Below, one piece after another: positions 42,801 through 52,502 of a stretch of DNA of 64,000 nucleotides (position 1 is its first letter; each line of letters begins with the position of its first letter). The translations under genes and the position numbers were made by a program. This DNA is from Acidobacteriota bacterium (GTDB lineage: Bacteria; Acidobacteriota; Thermoanaerobaculia; Gp7-AA8): the NCBI GenBank assembly GCA_003223645.1, contig QHVT01000023.1, positions 1 to 64,000 of the forward strand, read 5' to 3'. The notes beneath the pieces are model-generated. The model ran no database searches and had not been told where the DNA came from. It saw only the letters and a program-made list of their open reading frames with translations.

Positions 42801-42986
42801 ATGGCAAAGATCTCAAGCATCGTCAAGGCTGAGCGGAAGCCGAAGTTTTCGGTTCGCAAGCGCAACCGCTGCAAGCAGTGCGGACGTCCGCGCGGATTTC
42901 TGCGGAAGTTCCAGCTCTGCCGCATCTGCTTCCGTCAGCTCTCGCTCGGCGGTTACATCCCGGGCGTGACGAAGTCGAGCTGGTAG
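42801..42986 (+). CDS. rpsN: 30S ribosomal protein S14, zinc-binding type
   Basis: 61 residues, the short type Z form. [20 protein letters not shown] gives the two Cys-x2-Cys pairs that hold zinc, and [19 protein letters not shown] is the conserved end. The long zinc-free E. coli type is not seen in this window. GAGGACATCAC precedes the ATG, 11 bp after rplE. Confidence 0.97.
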   Translation: MAKISSIVKAERKPKFSVRKRNRCKQCGRPRGFLRKFQLCRICFRQLSLGGYIPGVTKSSW

Positions 42987-43017
42987 CTCTCACGACCGAT
43001 TAACAGGAGTCACACGA

Positions 43018-43422
43018 ATGTCAATGACAGATCCAATCGCGGATATGCTCACCCGGATCCGCAACGGAATTACGTCGCGGCACGATCGCGTCGAGATGCC
43101 GGTGTCGAAGCTGAAAGTCGAGATCGCGCGCATCCTCAAGTCCGAGGGATTCATCAGCAACTACAAAGTCGTCGAAGAAGACGGCAAGCCGCAGGGATCG
43201 CTGCGCGTGTACCTCAAGTACTCGGGCAACGGCGAGCCGGTCATCCACGGCATCGAGCGCGTGTCGCGTCCCGGCAAGCGCGTCTACCGTGGCAAGGAAG
43301 ACATTCCCCGCGTCCTCGGCGGACTCGGACTGGCGATCGTCTCCACGTCGAAAGGCGTGCTCTCGGGAAGCGAGGCGGCGCGCACCGGCGTGGGCGGCGA
43401 AGTCCTCTGCCAGGTTTGGTAA
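43018..43422 (+). CDS. rpsH: 30S ribosomal protein S8
   Basis: 134 residues. [23 protein letters not shown] and [23 protein letters not shown] are S8 signatures. It binds the central domain of 16S rRNA and, in E. coli, represses the spc operon through the rplX-rplE region; here that region holds an inverted repeat. Followed by rplF after 10 bp. Confidence 0.98.
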   Translation: MSMTDPIADMLTRIRNGITSRHDRVEMPVSKLKVEIARILKSEGFISNYKVVEEDGKPQGSLRVYLKYSGNGEPVIHGIERVSRPGKRVYRGKEDIPRVLGGLGLAIVSTSKGVLSGSEAARTGVGGEVLCQVW

Positions 43423-43432
43423 GGAGAGATCC

Positions 43433-43975
43433 ATGTCTCGCATCGGTAAGAAAGAAATCACGCTGCCGAAAGGCGTCGAAGTGAAGAAGGACGGCAATGC
43501 CGTCGTCGTGAAAGGACCGAAGGGAAGCCTCACGACTCCGATCGTCACCGGCATCTCGGTCAACGTCGAGAACAACGTCGTGAAGTTCGAGCGGAAAGAC
43601 GACGAGGGGAAGACCCGCGCGTTCCACGGCTTGATGCGCGCGCTCGTCGCGAACAATGTCCGCGGCGTGAGCGAAGGCTTCAAGCGCGAGCTCGACATCG
43701 TCGGCGTCGGCTATCGCGCCGAAGTAAAAGGACGCGAAGTCGTGTTCCAGCTAGGCTACTCGCATCCCGTCCGCTTCCCGATCCCACAGGGGATCGACAT
43801 CGCGGTTGACGCGAAGACCGGCCACATCACGATCACCGGCATCGACAAACAGCAGGTTGGACAGACCGCGGCCGAAATTCGCGGGCTGCGCGAGCCGGAT
43901 CCCTACAAGGGCAAGGGCATCAAGTACAGCGATGAAGTGATTCGGCGGAAGGCCGGGAAGGCAGCAGGAAAGTAA
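43433..43975 (+). CDS. rplF: 50S ribosomal protein L6
   Basis: 180 residues from ATG 43433 (MSRIGKKEITLPKGV), with AAGGAGAG just upstream. GVSEGFKRELDIVGVGYRA and REPDPYKGKGIKY are L6 signatures. It lies near the factor-binding centre. The stop TAA is the first part of a tandem-repeat hairpin. Confidence 0.97.
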   Translation: MSRIGKKEITLPKGVEVKKDGNAVVVKGPKGSLTTPIVTGISVNVENNVVKFERKDDEGKTRAFHGLMRALVANNVRGVSEGFKRELDIVGVGYRAEVKGREVVFQLGYSHPVRFPIPQGIDIAVDAKTGHITITGIDKQQVGQTAAEIRGLREPDPYKGKGIKYSDEVIRRKAGKAAGK

Positions 43976-44068
43976 TAGGACGAATAGGACAGATAAGACG
44001 AATAGGACAGATAGGACCTGCGTCCTATTACGTCCTGGAGGTCCTACAAAGTCCTATCGAGTCCTATG
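43974..44068. repeat. Inverted GTCCTAT/ATAGGAC short-tandem-repeat hairpin between rplF and rplR
   Basis: AATAGGACGAATAGGACAGA-type units (43974-44016) face GTCCTATTACGTCCT-type units (44022-44068). The same motif makes up the repeats in the 23S-5S spacer and at 12554-12627. It begins within the rplF stop codon. Confidence 0.85.
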
Positions 44069-44116
44069 GACACTAGTGCGCCGGGCATTCAACCTCGGCA
44101 CAGAGGAACTTGAACA

Positions 44117-44476
44117 ATGGATCGCGCAAAACAAAGAGTAGAAGCACGCGGCCGGATTCGGGAACGGATCCGTCGCAAGGTTACGGGCACGAGCGAGCGT
44201 CCGCGTCTCGCGGTGTTTCGCAGCCTGAAGAGCATTTACGCGCAGCTCATCGACGACTCGACCGGTAAGACGATCGTGTCGGCGTCGAGCCTCGAGAAGG
44301 ACGCCGGCGCAAAGGGATCGAATGCGGCGGCGGCGAAAGCCGTCGGCGTGCTGATCGCGAAGAAGGCGAAGGACAAGGGTGTGACGCGCGTGGTGTTCGA
44401 CCGCGGCGGCTACCTCTATCACGGCAACATCAAGGCGCTCGCGGATGCGGCGCGTGAGAACGGATTGGAATTCTAG
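44117..44476 (+). CDS. rplR: 50S ribosomal protein L18
   Basis: 119 residues. [20 protein letters not shown] and [22 protein letters not shown] are L18 signatures. It binds 5S rRNA with L5. Separated from rplF by a 141-bp spacer; AGAGGAAC precedes the ATG by a few bases. Confidence 0.97.
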   Translation: MDRAKQRVEARGRIRERIRRKVTGTSERPRLAVFRSLKSIYAQLIDDSTGKTIVSASSLEKDAGAKGSNAAAAKAVGVLIAKKAKDKGVTRVVFDRGGYLYHGNIKALADAARENGLEF

Positions 44477-44484
44477 GAGAGCGC

Positions 44485-45039
44485 ATGCAGCGTCCACAGC
44501 ATCGGCCCGGGCAGGGTGGTCCTCGCGGCGACCGTCGCCAGGAAGAGAAAAACGAAAGCGGGATGATCGATAAGGTCGTCCACATCAACCGCGTGACGAA
44601 GGTCGTCAAGGGCGGCAAGAACTTCAGCTTCAGCGCGCTGGTCGTCGTCGGCGACGGCAAGGGCAAGGTCGGATTCGGTTCCGGCAAGGCCAAGGAAGTT
44701 CCGGCTGCCATCAAGAAGGGGATCGAGATCGCGAAGAAGAACATGATCTCCATCGCCATGAGCGGAACGACCATTCCCCACGCGATCGTCGGTCACTACG
44801 GCGCGGGCAAAGTTCTGCTCAAGCCGGCATCGGAAGGTACCGGCGTCATCGCCGGCGGTCCGGTGCGCGCGATCCTCGAGTCGGCCGGCATCCAGAACAT
44901 CCTCACCAAGTCGCTCGGCACGGCCAACCCGCACAACGTCGTGAAGGCGACGTTCGAGGCGCTCAAGCTGCTCCGTACCGAAGATCAGTACAAGCGTCTT
45001 CGCGGCACCGGCGAGGCCGCCGAAGGAGACGCGGCATGA
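44485..45039 (+). CDS. rpsE: 30S ribosomal protein S5
   Basis: 184 residues. [20 protein letters not shown] and the loop [20 protein letters not shown] are S5 signatures. It shapes decoding accuracy with S4. The first about 25 residues ([20 protein letters not shown]) form a charged extension longer than in E. coli. Overlaps rpmD by 4 bp. Confidence 0.97.
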   Translation: MQRPQHRPGQGGPRGDRRQEEKNESGMIDKVVHINRVTKVVKGGKNFSFSALVVVGDGKGKVGFGSGKAKEVPAAIKKGIEIAKKNMISIAMSGTTIPHAIVGHYGAGKVLLKPASEGTGVIAGGPVRAILESAGIQNILTKSLGTANPHNVVKATFEALKLLRTEDQYKRLRGTGEAAEGDAA

Positions 45040-45245
45040 GCGCGGCGAAGGCGAATAACGCAGACGCGGCGAAGACGATTCGCGTGCGCCAGATCCGCAG
45101 CGGCATCGCCTGCCCGGTCGAGATGCGCGAGACCCTTCGCGCGCTGGGCCTCGGCAAGATGCACAAGATCTCGGAGCGCGCCGACACGAAAGAAGTGCGG
45201 GGGATGATCAAGAAGATCTCGCACCTCGTCGAAGTGGTCGACTAG
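45036..45245 (+). CDS. rpmD: 50S ribosomal protein L30
   Basis: 69 residues. [20 protein letters not shown] and [24 protein letters not shown] core match L30. The N-terminal 13 residues are an extra Ala-rich lead. Its ATG overlaps the rpsE stop. Confidence 0.95.
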   Translation: MSAAKANNADAAKTIRVRQIRSGIACPVEMRETLRALGLGKMHKISERADTKEVRGMIKKISHLVEVVD

Positions 45246-45255
45246 GAGTCACATC

Positions 45256-45699
45256 ATGGAACTCAACAGTCTCAAACCCAAGAAAGGCTCGCGCCACGCG
45301 AAGAAGCGCGTCGGCCGCGGTCCCGGCTCGGGGCACGGCAAGACCGCCGCGCGCGGTGAGAAGGGGCAGAAGTCGCGCTCCGGCTTCAGCCGCCAGCCGG
45401 GCTTCGAAGGCGGACAGATGCCTCTGCACCGCCGCCTGCCGAAGCGCGGCTTCACCAACATCTTCAAGAAAGACTACGCGGTCGTGAACGTCTCCGATCT
45501 GGAGCGCTTCGACAACGGCGCGACGGTCGGCGAGGCCGAGCTCCGCAAAGCCGGTCTCGTGAAGGGACAGCACGACGGAATCAAAGTCCTTGGCGACGGC
45601 GAGCTTTCCAAGAAGCTCTCCGTCTCCGCGACGAAGTTCTCGGCCACGGCGAAGAAGCAGATCGAAGCCGCCGGCGGCTCTTGCCAGGAGATTTCGTAA
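45256..45699 (+). CDS. rplO: 50S ribosomal protein L15
   Basis: 147 residues. [20 protein letters not shown], the [18 protein letters not shown] block and the C-terminal AAGGSCQEI match L15. A late 50S assembly protein. Its TAAG stop overlaps the GTG start of secY. Confidence 0.97.
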   Translation: MELNSLKPKKGSRHAKKRVGRGPGSGHGKTAARGEKGQKSRSGFSRQPGFEGGQMPLHRRLPKRGFTNIFKKDYAVVNVSDLERFDNGATVGEAELRKAGLVKGQHDGIKVLGDGELSKKLSVSATKFSATAKKQIEAAGGSCQEIS

Positions 45700-47112
45700 G
45701 TGCCTAACGTCGTCGACACAGTCCGCAACATCTGGGCGATCGAGGATCTCCGCAAACGCGTGCTCTTCACGTTCGCGCTGCTTGCGGTGTACCGCCTCGG
45801 ATCGCACATTCCGACGCCGGGCGTCGATCCCGTCGCTCTCGCGGAGTTCTTCAAGGCGATGAGCGGCGGCGTGTTCGGCTTCCTCGACCTCTTCTCCGGC
45901 GGCGCGCTGCGCCGCCTCTCGGTCTTCGCCCTCGGCATCATGCCGTACATCTCGGCGTCGATCATCCTGCAGCTCCTCACCGTCGTCTGGCCGTTCCTCG
46001 AGAAACTCTCGAAGGAAGGCGAGATGGGACGCCGCAAGATCAACCAGTACACGCGCTACGGAACGATCGCGCTCTCGATCGTGCAGTCGTTGGGTGTCGC
46101 ATTCTGGCTCAAGGCGCAGACCTCACCGGGCGGCGCGCCGCTCGTTCCGCCGCACGTGCAGGACTCGCTGTGGGGACTCGGCTTCCCGATCATGACCGTG
46201 CTCACGCTCACGACCGGAACGTCGTTCATCATGTGGCTCGGCGAGCAGATCTCCGAGCGCGGCATCGGCAATGGAATCTCGCTCATCATCTTCGCCGGCA
46301 TCGTCGTCGGACTTCCGTCGGCGTCGCTGACGACGATCGGCGACATCCGCACCGGCCAGCGCTCGCTGTTCGCGATGATCTTCCTCGTCGCGTTCATGGT
46401 CCTCGTCGTCGCGTTCGTCGTGTTCATGGAACGCGCGCAGCGCCGCATCCCGGTGCAGTACGCGAAGCGCGTCGTCGGCCGCAAGGTCTACGGCGGCGCG
46501 AACACGTACCTCCCGCTGCGCGTCAACACCGCGGGCGTCATCCCCGTCATCTTCGCGTCGTCGATTCTCGTGATCCCGCAGACGATCGCGCAGATGGTGA
46601 AGGCACCGTGGGCGACCGCGATTGGACAGCAGCTGCGCGTCGGCGAGCCGCTGTATTACATGCTGCAGGTCGCCGGCATCATCTTCTTCGGATACTTCTA
46701 CACGTCGATCGTCTTCAATCCGGTCGACACCGCGGACAACATGCGCAAGTACGGCGGCTTCATCCCCGGCATCCGCCCGGGCAAGAGAACGTCGGACTAC
46801 ATCGACCGCGTGCTGACGCGCATCACGTTCGTCGGCTCGGTCTACCTCGCCGCGGTCTGTCTCCTGCCGGAGTTCCTGATCTCGGGCGTCCACGTCGCCC
46901 AGCTGCCGTTCGGCGTCGGCGCGGCGCTGGACCGCATGCTTCCGCTGTGGTTCACGGAAGGCATGGGACTGAACTTCTACTTCGGCGGCACGTCGCTCCT
47001 GATCGTCGTCGGCGTTGCGATGGACACGATGCAGCAGATCGAATCGCAGCTCGTGATGCGGCACTACGACGGATTCATGAAGAAGGGCCGCGTCCGCGGA
47101 CGCCGAGGCTAG
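45700..47112 (+). CDS. secY: Protein translocase subunit SecY
   Basis: 470 residues from GTG 45700. Ten hydrophobic segments are expected. LGIMPYISASIILQLLTVVW is the TM2 signature, and RRIPVQYAKRVVGRKVYGGA precedes the conserved cytoplasmic loop. NTAGVIPVIFASSIL and ENMRKYGGFIPGIRPGK-like (NMRKYGGFIPGIRPGKRT) are also diagnostic. It forms the inner membrane channel with SecE/SecG. Slightly longer than E. coli (443). Confidence 0.98.
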   Translation: MPNVVDTVRNIWAIEDLRKRVLFTFALLAVYRLGSHIPTPGVDPVALAEFFKAMSGGVFGFLDLFSGGALRRLSVFALGIMPYISASIILQLLTVVWPFLEKLSKEGEMGRRKINQYTRYGTIALSIVQSLGVAFWLKAQTSPGGAPLVPPHVQDSLWGLGFPIMTVLTLTTGTSFIMWLGEQISERGIGNGISLIIFAGIVVGLPSASLTTIGDIRTGQRSLFAMIFLVAFMVLVVAFVVFMERAQRRIPVQYAKRVVGRKVYGGANTYLPLRVNTAGVIPVIFASSILVIPQTIAQMVKAPWATAIGQQLRVGEPLYYMLQVAGIIFFGYFYTSIVFNPVDTADNMRKYGGFIPGIRPGKRTSDYIDRVLTRITFVGSVYLAAVCLLPEFLISGVHVAQLPFGVGAALDRMLPLWFTEGMGLNFYFGGTSLLIVVGVAMDTMQQIESQLVMRHYDGFMKKGRVRGRRG

Positions 47113-47146
47113 AGCGCGTAGCGCTCATTAAGGAATAGAAGCCAGC

Positions 47147-47797
47147 TTGAAGATCATCTTCATCGGACCGCCGGGAAGCGGCAAGGGAACGCAGGCGAAG
47201 CGGCTCGCGAGCCGGCTCGCCGTGCCGCACATTTCGACCGGCGACATGCTTCGCGAAGCGGTCGCGGCCGGCACTCCGGTCGGACAGAAAGCCGCGTCGA
47301 TCATGGCGTCCGGTGCGCTCGTTCCCGATGACGTGATGATCGAGATCATCAACGACCGTCTGGCGCAGCCGGACGCGCAGAAGGGCTTCATTCTCGACGG
47401 CTTCCCGCGCACGCTCGTGCAGGCGGAAAAGCTCGACGGATTGGTCGGGAATGGGAAAAGCGAGCTTCGGGTTCTCCAACTGCTCGTGCCCGACGACGCA
47501 ATCGTGCGACGCATCACCCTGCGCCGCACGTGTCCGCAGTGCGGGGCGATCTACCATCTTGAGAATAGTCGCCCGGCGTCCGACAGCGTGTGTGACCGCG
47601 ACGGCGTCGAAGTCATTGCACGTCCTGACGACAACGAAGAGGCCGTGCGCAAGCGCCTGGACGTGTTCCACCGGGACACGGTTCCAGTCGCTTCGTATTA
47701 CAAGGCGAAGAGCATTTTGCGTGAGGTCGATGGGATCGGTCCCGTCGATGAGGTCTTTGAACGAATTGAGAAGTCCCTGGCCCACGGATCGAGCTGA
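47147..47797 (+). CDS. adk: Adenylate kinase
   Basis: 216 residues from TTG 47147. The P-loop GPPGSGKGTQA (residues 7-17), STGDMLREAV and FILDGFPRTL are intact. The long LID has CPQC, 16 residues, then CDRD: a Cys3-Asp zinc site as in many Gram-positive enzymes. It makes ADP from AMP and ATP. Placed between secY and map as is usual. Confidence 0.97.
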   Translation: MKIIFIGPPGSGKGTQAKRLASRLAVPHISTGDMLREAVAAGTPVGQKAASIMASGALVPDDVMIEIINDRLAQPDAQKGFILDGFPRTLVQAEKLDGLVGNGKSELRVLQLLVPDDAIVRRITLRRTCPQCGAIYHLENSRPASDSVCDRDGVEVIARPDDNEEAVRKRLDVFHRDTVPVASYYKAKSILREVDGIGPVDEVFERIEKSLAHGSS

Positions 47798-47800
47798 TCG

Positions 47801-48625
47801 ATGCTGGACCGCATGAAGGGACCGACGCTGAAGAGCCGCGACGAGATCGCGATCATGGACCGCGCGAATCGGATCGTGGTCGAGATCCTCGAGATGATGC
47901 GCGACATGGTCAAGCCCGGCGCGACCACGGCGCAGATCAATGCGATGGCCGAGGAGGAGCTGGCGAAGAGGGGCGCGAAGTCGCCGTTCAAAGGCTACGC
48001 TCCGATGGGACTGCCGCCGTATCCGGCGGTCGTCTGCACCTCGGTCAACGACGTGATCGTGCACGGCATCCCGAATCGCGCGAAGCTTCAGGAAGGCGAC
48101 ATCCTCGGACTCGACTTCGGGTCGATCTTTCAGGGGTTCGTCGGCGACGCGGCGCTCACGGTGCCGGTCGGCAAGGTCGGTCCCAAGGCGGATCTGCTGA
48201 TGCAGACCACGCGCGAGTGTCTCGAGCTGGCGGTCGAAGAGATGCGGCCGGGACGGCACCTCGGCGATATCGGCGCCGCGGTTCAGGAGCACGCCGAGTC
48301 GCGCGGGTTCCACGTCATCCGCACCTTCGTCGGTCACGGCATCGGACGGAAGATGCACGAGGAGCCGCAGGTCTACAACTTCGGCAAGCGCGGACGCGGA
48401 GTCCCGCTGCGCGAGGGGATGGTCCTGGCGATCGAGCCGATGTTGTGCGAGATCGGGTCGAAGCTGAAGTCGCGCCTGGAGCGCGTGGGATCGAACGGGA
48501 TACTTCAGGACGTGAAAACGGATGCGGACGGATGGACCGCGCGAACGGTCGACGGGACACTCGCCGCGCATTTCGAAAACTCGGTCGCCGTGACGGCGAA
48601 CGGGCCGCTGGTGTTGGGGAAGTAA
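47801..48625 (+). CDS. map: Type I methionine aminopeptidase
   Basis: 274 residues. Metal ligands are visible as the Asp in [14 protein letters not shown] (two Asp), His in [15 protein letters not shown], Glu in VLAIEPML and Glu in [18 protein letters not shown] holds the second-shell His. It removes the initiator Met. It lies 3 bp after adk. Confidence 0.97.
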   Translation: MLDRMKGPTLKSRDEIAIMDRANRIVVEILEMMRDMVKPGATTAQINAMAEEELAKRGAKSPFKGYAPMGLPPYPAVVCTSVNDVIVHGIPNRAKLQEGDILGLDFGSIFQGFVGDAALTVPVGKVGPKADLLMQTTRECLELAVEEMRPGRHLGDIGAAVQEHAESRGFHVIRTFVGHGIGRKMHEEPQVYNFGKRGRGVPLREGMVLAIEPMLCEIGSKLKSRLERVGSNGILQDVKTDADGWTARTVDGTLAAHFENSVAVTANGPLVLGK

Positions 48626-48641
48626 GAACAGAAAAGGATCT

Positions 48642-48860
48642 ATGTCGAAGGAAGACGCGATTGAAGTGACAGGAACGGTCCTCGAGACATTGCCGAACGC
48701 GATGTTTCAGGTGGAGCTGGAGAACAAACACAAAGTGCTCGCGCACATCTCCGGCAAGATGAGAAAGCACTTCATCCGCATTCTTCCGGGAGACAAAGTG
48801 TTGGTCGAGCTCTCGCCGTACGATCTGACGCGCGGGCGCATCACGTATCGCTACAAGTGA
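48642..48860 (+). CDS. infA: Translation initiation factor IF-1
   Basis: 72 residues, exact family length. [20 protein letters not shown] and [18 protein letters not shown] with [15 protein letters not shown] are the S1/OB-fold signature of IF-1. It blocks the A site during initiation. Aligned in the usual map-infA-rpmJ order. Confidence 0.98.
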   Translation: MSKEDAIEVTGTVLETLPNAMFQVELENKHKVLAHISGKMRKHFIRILPGDKVLVELSPYDLTRGRITYRYK

Positions 48861-48867
48861 GACAGTC

Positions 48868-48981
48868 ATGAAAGTACGTTCATCGGTCAAACGCATTTGC
48901 AGCAAGTGCAAAGTCGTCCGTCGTCAGGGCGTGATTCGGATCATCTGTGTCGTTCCGAAGCACAAGCAGCGGCAGGGTTAA
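48868..48981 (+). CDS. rpmJ: 50S ribosomal protein L36
   Basis: 37 residues: [20 protein letters not shown], then [17 protein letters not shown]. Cys-x2-Cys with a later Cys and His forms the zinc site of the C+ type. It starts 7 bp after infA. Confidence 0.97.
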   Translation: MKVRSSVKRICSKCKVVRRQGVIRIICVVPKHKQRQG

Positions 48982-48999
48982 TCAGGAGCAGGGGAAACA

Positions 49000-49383
49000 A
49001 TGGCACGTATCGCGGGTGTGGATCTTCCACTGAACAAGCGGGTCGAAGTCGGCCTGACGTACATCTACGGCATCGGCCGCACGCGCTCGAGCAAGATTCT
49101 CGAGTCGGCGGGCGTCAACAAGGACGTGCGCGTCAAGGATCTCTCCGAAGACGACGTGCGCAAGATCCGCCAGATCATCACCGACGAAGGAAAAGTCGAA
49201 GGTGATCTGCGCAAGGACATCGGCCTCGACATCAAGCGGCTGATGGAGATCAACTGCTACCGCGGCATGCGCCACCGCCGCGGCCTGCCCGTCCGCGGCC
49301 AGCGCACGCACACCAACGCGCGCACGCGTAAGGGTCCTCGCAAGGGAGCCATCGCGGGCAAGAAGAAGGCCACGAAGAAATAA
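49000..49383 (+). CDS. rpsM: 30S ribosomal protein S13
   Basis: 127 residues. [20 protein letters not shown] and IYGIGRTRS open it; [20 protein letters not shown] and [15 protein letters not shown] close it, with a tail that touches P-site tRNA. It follows L36 by 18 bp. A repeat hairpin lies between it and rpsK. Confidence 0.98.
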   Translation: MARIAGVDLPLNKRVEVGLTYIYGIGRTRSSKILESAGVNKDVRVKDLSEDDVRKIRQIITDEGKVEGDLRKDIGLDIKRLMEINCYRGMRHRRGLPVRGQRTHTNARTRKGPRKGAIAGKKKATKK

Positions 49384-49388
49384 GACAA

Positions 49389-49455
49389 GTGCTGGGTGCT
49401 GGGTGCTGAGTACTGGGAAGGCAACACCCAGCACCCAGCACTCAGCACTCAGCAC
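49389..49455. repeat. Inverted short-tandem-repeat hairpin between rpsM and rpsK
   Basis: Left arm GTGCTGGGTGCTGGGTGCTG then AGTACTGGG; right arm CACCCAGCACCCAGCACTC then AGCACTCAGCACC. Units are 7 bp (GTGCTGG/CAGCACC). It begins 5 bp after the rpsM stop. Confidence 0.88.
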
Positions 49456-49466
49456 CGGAGAAACAC

Positions 49467-49880
49467 ATGGCAACTGCAAGAGCACCGAAAGCGGGCGCGC
49501 GTCGCGCCGGAACGAAACGGAAAGAGCGGAAGAACGTTCCGCACGGCGTCGCCTCCATTGCGGCGACGTTCAACAACACCATCGTCGCCATCACCGATCC
49601 GGTGGGCAACATCCTGTCGTGGTCGAGCGCCGGTCGCATCGGCTTCAAGGGATCGCGCAAAGGCACTCCGTTCGCCGCGCAGGTGGCGGCGCAGAATGCC
49701 GCGCAGCTCGCGCAGGAGCACGGCGTCCGTTCGGTCGACGTGAAGGTGAAGGGACCGGGCGCGGGCCGCGAGTCGGCCATCCGCGCTCTCGCGGCATCGG
49801 GACTCGACATCAAGTCGATCAAAGACGTCACCCCGATTCCGCACAACGGCTGCCGCCCTCCGAAGCGGCGCCGCGTCTGA
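49467..49880 (+). CDS. rpsK: 30S ribosomal protein S11
   Basis: 137 residues. [37 protein letters not shown] and [19 protein letters not shown] are S11 signatures. It lies on the 30S platform near the mRNA exit. CGGAG lies 9-13 bp before the ATG, right behind the preceding hairpin. Confidence 0.98.
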   Translation: MATARAPKAGARRAGTKRKERKNVPHGVASIAATFNNTIVAITDPVGNILSWSSAGRIGFKGSRKGTPFAAQVAAQNAAQLAQEHGVRSVDVKVKGPGAGRESAIRALAASGLDIKSIKDVTPIPHNGCRPPKRRRV

Positions 49881-49887
49881 GGAACTA

Positions 49888-49968
49888 GATGGCGGATGGC
49901 AGACGGCAGATGGCAGCGGCGTACGGAACTTCCGTCGTTCTCCTGCCATCCGCCATCTGCCATCTGCG
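49888..49968. repeat. Inverted short-tandem-repeat hairpin between rpsK and rpsD
   Basis: Left arm GATGGCGGATGGCAGACGGC then AGATGGCAG; right arm CTGCCATCCGCCATCTGCC then ATCTGCGG. Units are 7 bp (GATGGCG/CTGCCAT). Two smaller hairpins, TACGCCG/CGGCGTA (49980-50002) and GCACCA/TGGTGC (50011-50025), follow it. Confidence 0.88.
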
Positions 49969-50050
49969 GTCGAGCAAGTTACGCCGAGCAGCAGCCGGCG
50001 TAGACGCAACGCACCATGGTGGTGCGGGTGCGAAACACTGAGGAGGCATA

Positions 50051-50677
50051 GTGGCTCGTTACACCGACCCCGTCTGCCGGTTGTGCCGGCGCGAGGGCAT
50101 GAAGCTCTTCCTGAAGGGCGATCGTTGTTTCAAGGACAAGTGCGCCATCGAGCGCCGCAACTACGCGCCCGGACAGCACGGACGCCGCCGGTCGAAGGTT
50201 CTCGGCTACGGCATTCAGCTTCGCGAGAAACAGAAAGTGAAGCGCATTTACGGACTGCTCGAGCGGCAGTTCCGTCTCTACTTCCAGCGCGCCGAGCAGC
50301 GCACCGGCATCACCGGTGAGAACCTGCTCCGCCAGCTCGAGGTGCGACTCGACAACGTGGTGTACTCCCTCGGCTTCGCATCGTCGCGCGCGCAGGGACG
50401 CCAGCTCGTCCGTCACGGACACATCGAAGTGAACGGAAAGAAGATCAACGTCCCTTCGTACCAGGTGCGCAAAGGCGACGTCATCCAGGTTCGCGAAAAG
50501 AGCCGCAAGAACGATCAGATCCGCCAGGCCGTCGAAACGGCAGCGGGCCGCGGCGTTCCGGCGTGGCTCCAGCTCGAACCCGAGCAGTTCCGCGGCTCGG
50601 TCACGGATCTTCCGAAGCGCGAAGACATCCGTCTCCCGATCCAGGAACAGCTCATCGTCGAACTCTACTCGAAGTAA
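50051..50677 (+). CDS. rpsD: 30S ribosomal protein S4
   Basis: 208 residues from GTG 50051, with GAGGAGG 5 bp upstream. [18 protein letters not shown] and C29-region [17 protein letters not shown] suggest a Cys-rich N-terminal site; [20 protein letters not shown] and [19 protein letters not shown] form the S4 domain. It is a primary 16S-binding protein and the likely repressor of the alpha operon, as in E. coli. Confidence 0.98.
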   Translation: MARYTDPVCRLCRREGMKLFLKGDRCFKDKCAIERRNYAPGQHGRRRSKVLGYGIQLREKQKVKRIYGLLERQFRLYFQRAEQRTGITGENLLRQLEVRLDNVVYSLGFASSRAQGRQLVRHGHIEVNGKKINVPSYQVRKGDVIQVREKSRKNDQIRQAVETAAGRGVPAWLQLEPEQFRGSVTDLPKREDIRLPIQEQLIVELYSK

Positions 50678-50687
50678 TCAATTCCCG

Positions 50688-50726
50688 GTGGACTGCGCGC
50701 GCGGACAGCTCCCGCGTGCGGTCCAC
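50688..50726. repeat. Hairpin between rpsD and rpoA
   Basis: GTGGACTGCGCGCGCGG faces CCCGCGTGCGGTCCAC around an ACAGCT loop. It sits just before the GTGAGGAGG ribosome binding site of rpoA. It could separate the expression of rpoA from that of the ribosomal genes. Confidence 0.75.
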
Positions 50727-50750
50727 TGTCGCCGTGAGGAGGCCGCTCCC

Positions 50751-51737
50751 ATGATGTGGTCAGATTTCCAGAAACCGAAAAAGCTCGATTACGATCCTGA
50801 GACTCTTACACCGACGTACGGGCGCTTCGTCGCCCAGCCGTTCGAGCGCGGCTTCGGTACGACGATCGGCAACGCGCTGCGTCGCGTGCTGCTCTCCTCG
50901 ATCGAGGGTGCCGCCATCACCGCCGTGCGCGTCGAAGGCGTGCTGCACGAGTTTTCCTCGCTGCAAGGCGTGGTCGAGGACATGACCGACGTCGTCCTCA
51001 ACCTCAAGCAGGTTCCGTTCAAGCTTCACGGAGCCGGTCCGAAGACGCTCTACCTCGAGAAGAAGGGACCGGGCGTCGTCACCGCCGCCGACTTCGAAGA
51101 AGATCCGGACATTGAGATCCTCGACCCGACCACGCACATCGCGACGCTGTCGAAGGAAGGCTCGCTCAAGCTCGAGGCGCGTCTCAAGCGCGGCCGCGGC
51201 TACACCGTCGCGGACCGCAATGCCGACACCGATCTGCCGCTCGGCTACATCCCGGTCGACTCGATTCACTCGCCGGTGCGCCGCGTGAACTATCACGTCG
51301 AAGGCGCGCGCGTCGGACAGATGACCGACTACGACAAGCTCGTGATCGAAGTCTGGACCAACGGCGCGGTCTCGCCGCAGGAGGCGATCAGCCTCGCCTC
51401 CGAATTGCTCGGCGACCACCTGCGCACCTTCAGCGCGTTCGAGACTCGTCTCGAAGAGCGTGAGGAAGCGGCCGCTCCGGAAGTCGATCCGCGTCTCGCC
51501 GAAATGCTGGCGAAGCCGATCGAAGAGCTCGACCTTTCCGTCCGCTCCGCGAACTGCCTCAAGAACGCCAACATCCGCACACTCGGCGATCTCGTGCAGC
51601 GCACCGAGCGCGAAATGCTGTCGACGAAGAACTTCGGCCGCAAGTCGCTCGACGAGATCAAAGACGTTCTCGCCAGCCTCGGCCTGTCGTTCGGCATGAC
51701 CCGCGTGCCGGCCGGCGCGCGCGACTATCGCGAGTAG
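50751..51737 (+). CDS. rpoA: RNA polymerase subunit alpha
   Basis: 328 residues from ATG 50751 ([11 protein letters not shown]), preceded by [27 protein letters not shown] and [16 protein letters not shown] form the dimerisation domain; the C-terminal domain has [16 protein letters not shown] and [19 protein letters not shown], the helix-hairpin-helix that binds UP elements and activators. Length is normal. Confidence 0.98.
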   Translation: MMWSDFQKPKKLDYDPETLTPTYGRFVAQPFERGFGTTIGNALRRVLLSSIEGAAITAVRVEGVLHEFSSLQGVVEDMTDVVLNLKQVPFKLHGAGPKTLYLEKKGPGVVTAADFEEDPDIEILDPTTHIATLSKEGSLKLEARLKRGRGYTVADRNADTDLPLGYIPVDSIHSPVRRVNYHVEGARVGQMTDYDKLVIEVWTNGAVSPQEAISLASELLGDHLRTFSAFETRLEEREEAAAPEVDPRLAEMLAKPIEELDLSVRSANCLKNANIRTLGDLVQRTEREMLSTKNFGRKSLDEIKDVLASLGLSFGMTRVPAGARDYRE

Positions 51738-51761
51738 CTGTAGCTGTCAGGAGAAGAACCG

Positions 51762-52334
51762 ATGCGACATGGAATGGCAAACCGCAAGCTGGGACGGACG
51801 TCGAGCCATCGCAAGGCGATGTTCCGCAATCAGCTCGCGTCGCTCATCGAGAGCGAGCGCATCATCACCACGCTGCCGAAGGCGAAAGAGCTCCGCCCGA
51901 TCGCCGAGAAGCTGATCACGCTGGCGAAGAATGACAGCGTGCACAATCGCCGTCACGCCGCCCGCCAGGTGCCGGACGACTCGCTGATCGCGAAGTTGTT
52001 CGACACCCTCGGTCCACGCTTCTCGACGCGCCCCGGCGGCTACACGCGCATCATGAAGCTCGGTGCGCGCCGTGGCGACGCCGCGGAGATGGCGATCCTC
52101 GAGCTCGTCGAGCGCTCGCCCGAAAAGACCGAGGACAAGGAAGCGCCGGCGAAGGGCGGGAAGAGCGGGAAGCCGAAGAAAGCCGCTCCGAAGAAGGCAG
52201 AGCCGGCGGAAGAAGAGCCGGAAGGCGAAGAGAAGCCGAAGCGCGGCGCGAAGAAAGCCGCGGCGCCGAAGAAAGAAGCTCCCGCCAAGAAAGCGCCGGC
52301 GAAAAAAGCGCCAGCGAAGAAGAAAGAAAAGTAG
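51762..52334 (+). CDS. rplQ: 50S ribosomal protein L17 with a long lysine/alanine-rich tail
   Basis: 190 residues against about 120-130 in most bacteria. The L17 core is residues 1-120: [40 protein letters not shown] and [20 protein letters not shown]. From about residue 121 it turns into a low-complexity tail rich in Lys, Ala, Pro and Glu ([14 protein letters not shown], then [15 protein letters not shown]), like histone-H1-type bacterial tails. The tail is in the same frame and ends just before the terminator. Its purpose is unknown. Confidence 0.97.
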   Translation: MRHGMANRKLGRTSSHRKAMFRNQLASLIESERIITTLPKAKELRPIAEKLITLAKNDSVHNRRHAARQVPDDSLIAKLFDTLGPRFSTRPGGYTRIMKLGARRGDAAEMAILELVERSPEKTEDKEAPAKGGKSGKPKKAAPKKAEPAEEEPEGEEKPKRGAKKAAAPKKEAPAKKAPAKKAPAKKKEK

Positions 52335-52356
52335 TTAGATCAGAACGAACGATTTG

Positions 52357-52386
52357 AACGCCCGCCGCAAGGCGGGCGTTTTCTTT
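52357..52386 (+). terminator. Intrinsic terminator of the ribosomal protein cluster
   Basis: AACGCCCGCC-GCAA-GGCGGGCGTT (52357-52380) followed by TTCTTT. It lies 22 bp after the rplQ stop and closes the str-to-alpha cluster. Confidence 0.9.
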
Positions 52387-52393
52387 GGATCCT

Positions 52394-52478
52394 GTGGAGC
52401 GGCGGCCGCCCCGGCCGCCGGAAGCCTCGCTTGGCGTGCGCCGGGACTCCGGCGCCCGAGGGGCGGGCGCCGCTCCAC
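52394..52478. repeat. REPIN-like palindromic element, type C
   Basis: GTGGAGCGGCGGCCGCCCC at the left and GGGCGCCGCTCCAC at the right, with hairpins CGGCGGCC/GGCCGCCG and GCCGGGACTCCGGC and a 20-bp centre. Copies at 28017-28086 and 58169-58239. It is directly behind the rplQ terminator. Confidence 0.88.
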
Positions 52479-52502
52479 AAGACCGCGGTAAGCTTCGCCC
52501 TC

